Positions 57,642 to 64,000 of a DNA stretch of 64,000 nt are shown here, one piece after another. The stretch is from Alteromonas mediterranea DE (lineage in GTDB: Bacteria > Pseudomonadota > Gammaproteobacteria > Enterobacterales > Alteromonadaceae). The DNA is taken from NCBI RefSeq assembly GCF_000020585.3, contig NC_011138.3:3801293-3865292 (forward strand). The letters are read 5' to 3'. A program made the position numbers and the translations under genes. The notes beneath the pieces were generated by a model, which was not told the DNA's origin, did not search any database, and saw nothing but the letters and a program-made list of their open reading frames with translations. Positions within the stretch are counted from its first letter, which is position 1; each line of letters starts with the position of its first letter.

Positions 57642-58706
57642 TTAAGAACTACGGGCTTTTTTAGTGGCCAACTCGGCTTCTACACTGGCTAGTCGTGCCT
57701 CGATATCTCTCTTTGACTCAACCATTTCATTTGCCAGTTCAGCAAGTGATTTCAACTCTGCAAACCCTAACTTTCTTGTATCAATCATCTGATACTGGCG
57801 CTTACAGCGATAAAAGAATGTTAGAAAGTTAACAAAAGCGCGATGAAATGTCGCAAAACTCTTGATCAAAACAAGAATTAATACGACAGACGTAAGCGCT
57901 GCTATACTAAGACTGTAAATACGCACCTGCCCTTCTTGTTGTTCAATAACAGGTTGAAGTGCGGCATCCACACCTTTTAATTGCGTTTCAACATTATGCG
58001 CGCTTTGTCTAAATTCATTTCTTAAACCTTCGTTATGAGTGACACCTAATGTAATAACGCCGTCAACAAGCCCTATCAGCGCTTCGCGATACTGCACTAT
58101 CGTGCCACGTACCGCAGGGTCATTTTGGTATTTAGCAGAAAATTGTGCACTCATATCTTTTATTTGCTTAGCGTAATAGCCTTCTCGGGTGATTTGAAAG
58201 TTGCGCGTGGCTAACTGCATAGTAGTGAGCTGTTCGATTGCTTGAGCTTTTTGCGCAAGCGGCCCCTCAGCCAAGGCATTCTCTAGCGCTAAGATACGGC
58301 CTCTCAACCCGTCGTTTTGTGTTAAACCAATGCGCTCTTGAACAAGTACCACCTGTTGAAATGCACCACTGTATGCCTCAATTGATGTAGAGAGGCTTTC
58401 AACATCAGCCACGGGCAACTTATATTCATTGAACAAGGGAATAAGCGTAGTTAAACGCCCTTTGAAAAGATAAGACTGTTCAAGAAAGTCATCGAAATAA
58501 GACGTATCGTGGCGTAATAGAAAGTCTTTTTCATGCCTTCGCATTTGAAGTAAATCCTGCCCCATTCTTAGTAGAACATCTCGCTGCTGATTTAAGCTAA
58601 TTAACTGCTGCGTAAAGTAGTGTTGGCTTACCACCAAAACCCCCATACCTATCACGCATATCAGGGTCATTAACACTAGCCTAGATTTAATTGAATCGAA
58701 TTTCAT
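57642..58706 (-). CDS. Chemoreceptor-like sensor without an output domain
   Basis: 354 residues. TM1 about 9-29, a mostly helical periplasmic domain of about 235 residues resembling helical bimodular (HBM) chemoreceptor sensor domains (VLLRMGQDLLQMRRHEKDFL, LATRNFQITREGYYAKQIKD), TM2 about 268-286, a HAMP-like stretch and a terminal coiled coil (MVESKRDIEARLASVEAELA). There is no methyl-accepting, kinase or GGDEF domain, and the frame ends normally without remnants downstream. It may be a sensor that signals through partners. AGAGGAG before ATG. Confidence 0.75.
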   Translation of the reverse strand: MKFDSIKSRLVLMTLICVIGMGVLVVSQHYFTQQLISLNQQRDVLLRMGQDLLQMRRHEKDFLLRHDTSYFDDFLEQSYLFKGRLTTLIPLFNEYKLPVADVESLSTSIEAYSGAFQQVVLVQERIGLTQNDGLRGRILALENALAEGPLAQKAQAIEQLTTMQLATRNFQITREGYYAKQIKDMSAQFSAKYQNDPAVRGTIVQYREALIGLVDGVITLGVTHNEGLRNEFRQSAHNVETQLKGVDAALQPVIEQQEGQVRIYSLSIAALTSVVLILVLIKSFATFHRAFVNFLTFFYRCKRQYQMIDTRKLGFAELKSLAELANEMVESKRDIEARLASVEAELATKKARSS

Positions 58707-58787
58707 GACTCACTCCTCTGGGGAGAAAAACGAACACTAGGAATATAAGCAAAAACTAATAAAACGCAAAAAACACATTAACATACG

Positions 58788-58925
58788 TCACAAATATAGA
58801 TGTTTAATACGCGTTTTATCATTAAACCTTTGTAGCATTTTTGAACGTTCTGCTGTTACTTTAGATATTGTCACCAAAAGAGGAAGCTGCAAAAAAATAA
58901 AAAATGCAGCAAATAACGATCTCAT
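58788..58925 (-). CDS. Possible 45-residue hydrophobic peptide
   Basis: ATG at 58925 opens MRSLFAAFFIFLQLPLLVTI then SKVTAERSKMLQRFNDKT and ends YL. The first 20 residues would be a membrane helix or signal peptide, the rest basic. It lies 81 bp upstream of the receptor-like gene on the same strand. The ribosome site is weak (AGTGGG). No family recognised; may be a chance ORF. Confidence 0.3.
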   Translation of the reverse strand: MRSLFAAFFIFLQLPLLVTISKVTAERSKMLQRFNDKTRIKHLYL

Positions 58926-59046
58926 AGTGAACCCACTTCTATATTCTTATGGGCTTAGTATTGAACTAGCTGTATAGAATACAAATAGGGCGTTCCCCCC
59001 TAGTTATATTCTATGCTATTTAATACGGTTGATTTCATCGAGGTTC

Positions 59047-59223
59047 TCACAGCTGTACTCCTACATGAAGGTTGGTACGAGGTTTAGGGGCTTTCACTTC
59101 TACGCATACTTGGTCGCCGTAATAGTTGTCAGCGTAATTGCACTGCGTACGAATAGGTTGATTAATAGTGGAGGAAACACGGTGGCTATTCGCCATTGTT
59201 AGTCTTTTTAATAGTGTGCTCAT
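59047..59223 (-). CDS. Small protein of 58 residues, unknown function
   Basis: ATG 59223 with AAGGAG six bases upstream, a very good ribosome site. It reads MSTLLKRLTMANSHRVSSTI, then NQPIRTQCNYADNYYGDQVC, then VEVKAPKPRTNLHVGVQL. Two cysteines (in TQCNY and QVCVE) could pair. No membrane helix. I do not recognise a family. Downstream of the PhoX-type gene on the same strand (252 bp), separated by a stem-loop. Confidence 0.6.
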   Translation of the reverse strand: MSTLLKRLTMANSHRVSSTINQPIRTQCNYADNYYGDQVCVEVKAPKPRTNLHVGVQL

Positions 59224-59423
59224 TTAGCTCTCCTTGTTAAGTTGAAAGCATTATTATTGATTTAGTAAAACTATTAAAACGAGATAAGTTGATTCAGTCG
59301 ACAGACTTTAAAGATTATAAAGATGCTAGTTAATCGAATTTATTTATGAGCGAAAGAAATGTGGGCGTAAGCGTTGGGAGGGGTTACGCGTAGGAAAGCG
59401 TTGAGCTAATGTAAAGTACTATA

Positions 59424-59454
59424 AGGAGCAGCGTTTATTTATAACGCTGCTCCT
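59424..59454 (-). terminator. Stem-loop after the PhoX-type gene
   Basis: AGGAGCAGCGTT (59424-59435) and AACGCTGCTCCT (59443-59454), twelve-base perfect stem with a seven-base loop. The minus strand continues TATAG, so there is no T-run; it may act as a 3' stabiliser or terminator with help. Confidence 0.55.
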
Positions 59455-59475
59455 ACACCTTCTAGAGAAAAAACC

Positions 59476-60828
59476 TTAAGCATCTAGCCATGGGCCAGTA
59501 ATCGCCAACGTTTTAGTAGGTGAGTAAATATTGACGAAAAGTGTTTTGCCGTTAGGCGAAAAGCACGCACCAGCAAGCTCAGTTTGCGCATGTAATTTAG
59601 CAAAGTTGTACACTTCTCCGCTTGGCGTAACACCGCGCAAATGGTTATCGACAATGTCGGTGTACTGGTCTTCACACACCAATAAATGCCCGTTTGGACA
59701 CACCGTTAAATTATCGCCAAAGTTGTACAGGTTCTTATCTTCACTTTCTAAAAACAGCTGAAGCTTGTCTTGTTTTCCATCTGCAGATGGAACAAGCTTC
59801 ATCACCTGACCTAGCTGCTTTTGCCCGCCATTGGTACAGCAGAAATAAAGCTCATCTTCGCCCCAATGTATGCCTTCACCACGAGCGAAAAGCGCAGCAC
59901 CTTTATCATGCCCTTGCACGCGTAAATCATCACTAGGGCTTTCTGGGTTGTCTAACGCGACCCACTCGACATCGAACCATGTAGCTACTGGCATATCGTT
60001 GTCATTCCAGTTACGTGTATCGAACTGAAGCTTATTTTTTACGACTAAGGCTTCTAACTGGCCGCCAGCCGCCAAGTTGCCGTACTCTTCAGGTACAAAG
60101 CGATAAAGCAAGCTATCGCCTCTATCTTCGGTTAGATAAACAATGCCGGTTTTAGGATCTACACACGCGGCTTCGTGGTTAAAGCGCCCCATTGCTTTCA
60201 GCGGCTTAGCTTCTATCAGTGAGTCGGCACTTGCAGGTACTTCAAATATATAGCCGTGATCTTTGTTTACCACATCGCCATTAGGGCCGTAAGGACGGTC
60301 TACCGATTCTTCACACGTAAGCCATGTGCCCCAGGGCGTAATGCCACCAGAACAGTTTCTTACCGTTCCAGCAAGGCTAATGAACTCTCGCTCTACCGTT
60401 TGCGTGGTAAGGTTGTACACCATCGTTGTAGTGCCACCCGGCAAAGCAACCCCGTTATGGTAATTGTCGTAGGCCAGCGAGCTAGTATGCTTTTGGATAG
60501 ACGGTGGCTGAGCACTTAAATGTTTGGGGTGCAATTCGTGGTTACGAATAAGCGCTACTTTGTCGCTGGTATCGTCTATAGGTAGACACCCCATACCATC
60601 CGCTCTATCAGGTACGTGCATGCCATCTGACATCGCATTGCCAAGACTAGATATTACCTTGTAGCTAAAGCCTTTAGGTAAATCGAGGAGCTTTTGGGGG
60701 TCAGCAACAAGCGCGCCATAACCTTCACTAATTGGCATAGACGCCAAATTCGACGTCTTACCAAAAGCACTGGTTGCAAGACCACCAAATGCCAAAGAGC
60801 CCATTATAAATTGACGTCGTGTAATCAT
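59476..60828 (-). CDS. Tat-exported PhoX-family (DUF839) phosphatase-like protein
   Basis: 450 residues. Twin-arginine signal MITRRQFIMGSLAFGGLATS. DUF839 segments: LPKGFSYKVISSLGNAMSDG, DKVALIRNHELHPKHL, PGGTTTMVYNLTTQTVER, TPWGTWLTCEESVDRPYGPN, RFNHEAACVDPKTGIVYLTE, EGIHWGEDELYFCCTNGGQK. PhoX-type enzymes are Ca2+/Fe3+ alkaline phosphatases or related esterases folded in the cytoplasm; whether this one is a phosphatase cannot be read from sequence alone. A Na+/Pi cotransporter lies 3 kb away. No Pho box was recognised in the 173-bp upstream gap. Confidence 0.85.
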   Translation of the reverse strand: MITRRQFIMGSLAFGGLATSAFGKTSNLASMPISEGYGALVADPQKLLDLPKGFSYKVISSLGNAMSDGMHVPDRADGMGCLPIDDTSDKVALIRNHELHPKHLSAQPPSIQKHTSSLAYDNYHNGVALPGGTTTMVYNLTTQTVEREFISLAGTVRNCSGGITPWGTWLTCEESVDRPYGPNGDVVNKDHGYIFEVPASADSLIEAKPLKAMGRFNHEAACVDPKTGIVYLTEDRGDSLLYRFVPEEYGNLAAGGQLEALVVKNKLQFDTRNWNDNDMPVATWFDVEWVALDNPESPSDDLRVQGHDKGAALFARGEGIHWGEDELYFCCTNGGQKQLGQVMKLVPSADGKQDKLQLFLESEDKNLYNFGDNLTVCPNGHLLVCEDQYTDIVDNHLRGVTPSGEVYNFAKLHAQTELAGACFSPNGKTLFVNIYSPTKTLAITGPWLDA

Positions 60829-61001
60829 AAAAATCTCTTACTGCGCTAAATTTTAATATTATCGTTAGATATTGTTACACTATAACAACATGGACTAATC
60901 AAACTAGCAAGAGTGCCATTCTCGAAAACGATAAACAGCGAGTAAAACACGCTTAAGACTGGATAATACTGTAAACGGTAATCGCAAATATTTTCTTAAA
61001 C

Positions 61002-63560
61002 CTAAGGAAGTGTTGGGTTTTGCTTAAGCTCTGCCCAATAGGCTTCCGGCTCTGGACGTGAAAAGTAATAGCCTTGAAATCTTTCACAGCCTTTACCTTT
61101 CAGATAGTTTAACTGCTCTACAGTCTCCACACCTTCTGCAATGCAGGTCACATTAAGCGCTTTTGCCATTTCGAGGATTGCATCAACAATCTGCGCCGCT
61201 TTTCCATCAAAATCTTTACCTATGTCATCCACAAAATATTTATCTATTTTAAGTTCACTAATAGGAAGCACTTTCAGGTATGCGAGGCTGGAATAGCCCG
61301 TACCGAAATCATCAATTGAAAAACGAAAGCCGAATTTCGCCAGTTCAAGCATAGTTTCCTTAACCAGCTCAATATCTACGACTAAAGCGGTTTCTGTTAA
61401 TTCCAGCATTAACCTATGAGGTGGAATGCCGAATTGATTTACGCGAGAAAGTAGCGAATTTATAAAGTCTGGCATAACAATTTGTCTAGCACTGATGTTG
61501 ATCGCAATAGTGGTATTTAAGCCGGCCTTTACAAAGTTACTCATCACGTTCAGCGTTTTTCGTAAAACAATGTCGCCTATTTCGCAGATAGCATAGCTCT
61601 CTTCGGCGATAGGAATAAATTCGCCAGGGCTTACCGGACCTAACTCTTTCGAGTACCACCGCACTAGAGCCTCGAAAGAAGAGACAGTTCCATCATGGGT
61701 AACTTGGGGTTGAAGCACTATTGATAATTCATCGCTTTCTATTGCTTGTTCAAGCTTAGATTTTATATCTAAGTAACGGTCGAATTCTTTAAACCCATCC
61801 TCTGATATATGACAAAGACCAAAAGGCGCCGACTTTTTTGCCCTTTTAACAGCCTGTTCGATTACATTGATGATTGACTCAAAACTTTGACCTTGCGGGT
61901 TAAAGATAGCACTGCCGAGTGACGCAGTAAGAGACCATTTCACTGAATTTATGACAATATCGAAATGACGTGGACTAAGGAGTGCACTTTCCACTAAGCT
62001 CGCATCGAATTTATGGAGATCTTCTTTTCTATAGGTTTTCTTCGACAACACGACAAAACTATCGCCACCGTACTTAAATATCTCATAATCATGACCGATG
62101 ACGAAGAGCAACTGCTCGGCGACTTTTCTTATGGCATAGTTTCCGTTACCAAAGCCGAACCGCGTGTTAATTTGCGCCATATTATCGATATCTAGCAACA
62201 AAATGTGTATATATTCTTGATTCATTGATGCGCGCAGCATCAAATCTTTAAAACGTTGATGAAACCACTGTTGATTTCGAAGGTGTGTAACAGGGTCAGT
62301 ATAAGCGAGGTTATAAATTGTATCCTGCGCTTCTATGCGTTCACTAATATCTCTAATAACACCTATAAAGCCCTTCTCACCCAGATCGCTACTTTCAGAC
62401 AATGACAGCTCCATCTGAAAGATATCGCCATTCTTTCGCTTAGCAGGAAGCTGCCGGCCTACTCCTATAATTTTGCCTACCCCAGTCTCCATATAGTTAC
62501 GCATATAAAAAGCATGGTTAGAGGCGTAAGGCTCTGGCATTAATACCTCTACGGATTGAGCGAGTAACTCGCCTCGGGTGTAACCAAACATTTTAAGCGC
62601 AACGTCGTTACAATGTGTGATTGTGCCCCTGGTGTCGATACTAAATACAGCATCATTGATATTATTCAAAATGCTTTGAATTTTCTTAGCCCGGTCTGCA
62701 CTGAGAATTAGCGCTGTTTTATATTCGGTAATATCTTCGAATGCACCAAAAAGACGCTTAACCGCGCCGTTTTTGTAAAGCTCAGCCTTCCCAGAAGCTC
62801 TTACCCATCTAACAGAACTGGACGAATCGATAATTTGGCACTGAATGTCATAGGGGCACTGCTTATAGCGTAAATTTTCGAAGGCGAATGTAAGCTCGGC
62901 AAGATAATCAGGCGCAATAAAATCGAGTGCTTTTTGTATGTTTATCTCACTATCAATTGGCAAATCGTGAATTCGATAGGTCTCCGGTGACCATATCAAC
63001 TTTTCAGTTTCGGGGTAGAATTCCCAAGACCCCGTGTGCGACATACGACTTATTTCATCAATAAGCGACAAGTTATGGGCAGTTTTTGTCGCAAAAAAGT
63101 CTTTTTGAAACTGCGTAGAAAACAGCTTGGCCTGAAGTGAAAAAACTTGTAGCCACTCAGAGATGTCTTTTTTCGGCGTTTTAAACACAGCGACGAGTAC
63201 GCCAATATCACGAAGTTTTTCGTTAAAAAGCCCGGCGCCTAAATACCCTTCGGCGTTAAGCGCCTTAAGGGTTTGATCTTCGGAAAAATGGACACAAACG
63301 TCTGACTCATAACCACACGGCCCTGTTATTAAGACGCTTTCACAAGGAGAGCCTTTCAGCTCATATTCCATTTGTGGAATCGATGAGTTATGCGATAACC
63401 CTATCAACACAGAAATACTATGTGCTTTTTTGACACCTAAAAAAAGATAGTCAGCCTGCAGTAACTCATTGAACTCTATTAAGTCTTGCTCATAGGCACT
63501 GCGATTTTCCAAGATAATCGCACTGAACTCCGATTCGTTTAAAACTGACTCGAATGACAT
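61002..63560 (-). CDS. PAS-GGDEF-EAL c-di-GMP signalling protein, probable phosphodiesterase
   Basis: 852 residues from ATG 63560. N-terminal GAF-like region (about 15-160); PAS (about 180-285, LIWSPETYRIHDLPIDSE); PAS (about 295-410, DAVFSIDTRGTITHCND, MPEPYASNHAFYMRNYM); GGDEF (about 420-580) with the active-site motif read as GGDSF, so cyclase activity is doubtful; EAL (about 595-840) with SFEALVRW, TIAINISARQ, FSIDDFGTGYSSLAYL, LKIDKYFVDD and AEGVETVEQL, all catalytic and loop-6 residues present. Probably hydrolyses c-di-GMP. No membrane segment. A GTG 17 codons upstream is also open. Confidence 0.9.
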   Translation of the reverse strand: MSFESVLNESEFSAIILENRSAYEQDLIEFNELLQADYLFLGVKKAHSISVLIGLSHNSSIPQMEYELKGSPCESVLITGPCGYESDVCVHFSEDQTLKALNAEGYLGAGLFNEKLRDIGVLVAVFKTPKKDISEWLQVFSLQAKLFSTQFQKDFFATKTAHNLSLIDEISRMSHTGSWEFYPETEKLIWSPETYRIHDLPIDSEINIQKALDFIAPDYLAELTFAFENLRYKQCPYDIQCQIIDSSSSVRWVRASGKAELYKNGAVKRLFGAFEDITEYKTALILSADRAKKIQSILNNINDAVFSIDTRGTITHCNDVALKMFGYTRGELLAQSVEVLMPEPYASNHAFYMRNYMETGVGKIIGVGRQLPAKRKNGDIFQMELSLSESSDLGEKGFIGVIRDISERIEAQDTIYNLAYTDPVTHLRNQQWFHQRFKDLMLRASMNQEYIHILLLDIDNMAQINTRFGFGNGNYAIRKVAEQLLFVIGHDYEIFKYGGDSFVVLSKKTYRKEDLHKFDASLVESALLSPRHFDIVINSVKWSLTASLGSAIFNPQGQSFESIINVIEQAVKRAKKSAPFGLCHISEDGFKEFDRYLDIKSKLEQAIESDELSIVLQPQVTHDGTVSSFEALVRWYSKELGPVSPGEFIPIAEESYAICEIGDIVLRKTLNVMSNFVKAGLNTTIAINISARQIVMPDFINSLLSRVNQFGIPPHRLMLELTETALVVDIELVKETMLELAKFGFRFSIDDFGTGYSSLAYLKVLPISELKIDKYFVDDIGKDFDGKAAQIVDAILEMAKALNVTCIAEGVETVEQLNYLKGKGCERFQGYYFSRPEPEAYWAELKQNPTLP

Positions 63561-63778
63561 TGCTTTATAAAACCTTAATGTAAGACTAAACCGAAGCTTG
63601 CCACTTCGCACTAACGAAAGAAAGACATGGCAATGATAAATTTCAGATTTATCAATACCTAAGCTTAGCTAAACTTTCGATTAAAGCTACCCACTAGCCT
63701 TATCCATGTTAAACAACTGCTCGCTAAATCCCGCCATAGAATGAATGCGGTGCAGAAGCCGCTAACACAAAAGATAGG

Positions 63779-63940
63779 ATGGCTTTACGGCGTGTTAATC
63801 CCCTTCTTTCCAAACTTCTTGCCATGCCGATTAAGGAGAGAGTGAAGCCCCATCAAAAACTGATCGCAGTAGGGACGCTGATTGATGCCGCCAAAGATGG
63901 ATTTACGGTGCGTTTCTGCCTCTCCGTACAGGCTCAATAG
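63779..63940 (+). CDS. Possible 53-residue ORF next to the terminal palindrome
   Basis: MALRRVNPLLSKLLAMPIKE, RVKPHQKLIAVGTLIDAAKD, GFTVRFCLSVQAQ. It starts at ATG 63779 with AGG close by and ends at TAG 63940, 30 bp before the palindromic repeat. Family not recognised; it may belong to the same repeated element or be a remnant. No neighbour on its strand is visible. Confidence 0.3.
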   Translation: MALRRVNPLLSKLLAMPIKERVKPHQKLIAVGTLIDAAKDGFTVRFCLSVQAQ

Positions 63941-63970
63941 ATGCAAAAGGGGGGCTTGTTCACTCTAGAA

Positions 63971-64000
63971 CTCTCAGCTGCATAGAAGCAGCTGCGAAGC
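63971..64000. repeat. Dispersed palindromic repeat, copy B (cut by window end)
   Basis: CTCT then CAGCTGC (63975-63981), ATAGAA, GCAGCTG (63988-63994), CGAAGC to the last base. Layout and flanks match 24194-24234, but the stem sequence differs on both sides in a way that keeps pairing. Confidence 0.65.

Overview
The window looks like chromosomal DNA of a marine gammaproteobacterium of the Alteromonas type. The evidence is a complete Na+-translocating NQR operon, several Na+-coupled transporter families, a very large Oar-like TonB-dependent receptor, an SLC5-fused histidine kinase (CrbS type) with acs, DcaP-family porin and PhoX-family genes, and moderate GC content. This assignment is made from gene content, not from a database match. 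I see no rRNA, tRNA, CRISPR array, phage or intact insertion sequence.

Layout. 1-4.7 kb: pyrimidine-ring degradation operon rutABCDE (minus strand; rutE is cut by the window edge) with a divergent TetR/RutR-like regulator and a RutR-type operator between them. 4.7-9.2 kb: Crp/Fnr-type regulator, fatty acid hydroxylase/sterol desaturase, VF530 small protein, periplasmic metallo-beta-lactamase-fold hydrolase, DUF1653 protein, and dinB with a LexA box. 9.3-16.5 kb: nqrABCDEF plus apbE and nqrM, that is, the Na+ pump, its flavin transferase and its Fe-insertion factor. 17-26.7 kb: housekeeping genes fabV, fklB, ppc, mdh, argR (with ARG boxes) and a DJ-1/PfpI protein, interrupted by a heavily deleted katG pseudogene. 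26.9-35.4 kb: a 1057-residue TonB-dependent receptor divergent from a translationally coupled pair (membrane-anchored PhnD-like binding protein plus a two-TM protein with a winged-helix-like cytoplasmic tail), then udk-nupC and a doubly frameshifted 2OG-Fe(II) oxygenase. 35.4-38.4 kb: TPR lipoprotein, MAPEG protein, receiver-GGDEF cyclase.

38.4-54 kb holds most of an acetate module. Exonuclease, cNMP-CBS-DUF294 protein, SLC5 symporter and its DUF4212 small subunit lie on the minus strand, divergent from the CrbS-like hybrid kinase. After an MscS-like channel and a rimK three-gene cluster come acs and a LuxR-type CrbR-like response regulator in one operon, divergent from a DcaP-family porin. 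The symporter/kinase promoter region and the acs/porin promoter region share phased copies of a GACYWTRGTC-like palindrome, which is a candidate binding site for the response regulator encoded in this window. 55-64 kb: Na+/Pi cotransporter, Tas-like aldo/keto reductase, a receptor without an output domain, two short ORFs, a Tat-exported PhoX/DUF839 protein, a PAS-GGDEF-EAL protein with a degenerate GGDSF motif, and part of a dispersed palindromic repeat.

The leads I rate highest are: (1) the coupled binding-protein/TM-winged-helix pair next to the TonB receptor; (2) the shared acetate-module palindrome; (3) TGACCAnnTGGTCA-type sites linking the receptor, udk-nupC and oxygenase region with the RutR-type site at rutA; (4) a covarying palindromic repeat at 24.2 kb and at the window end; (5) the multi-deletion katG and the double-frameshift oxygenase.
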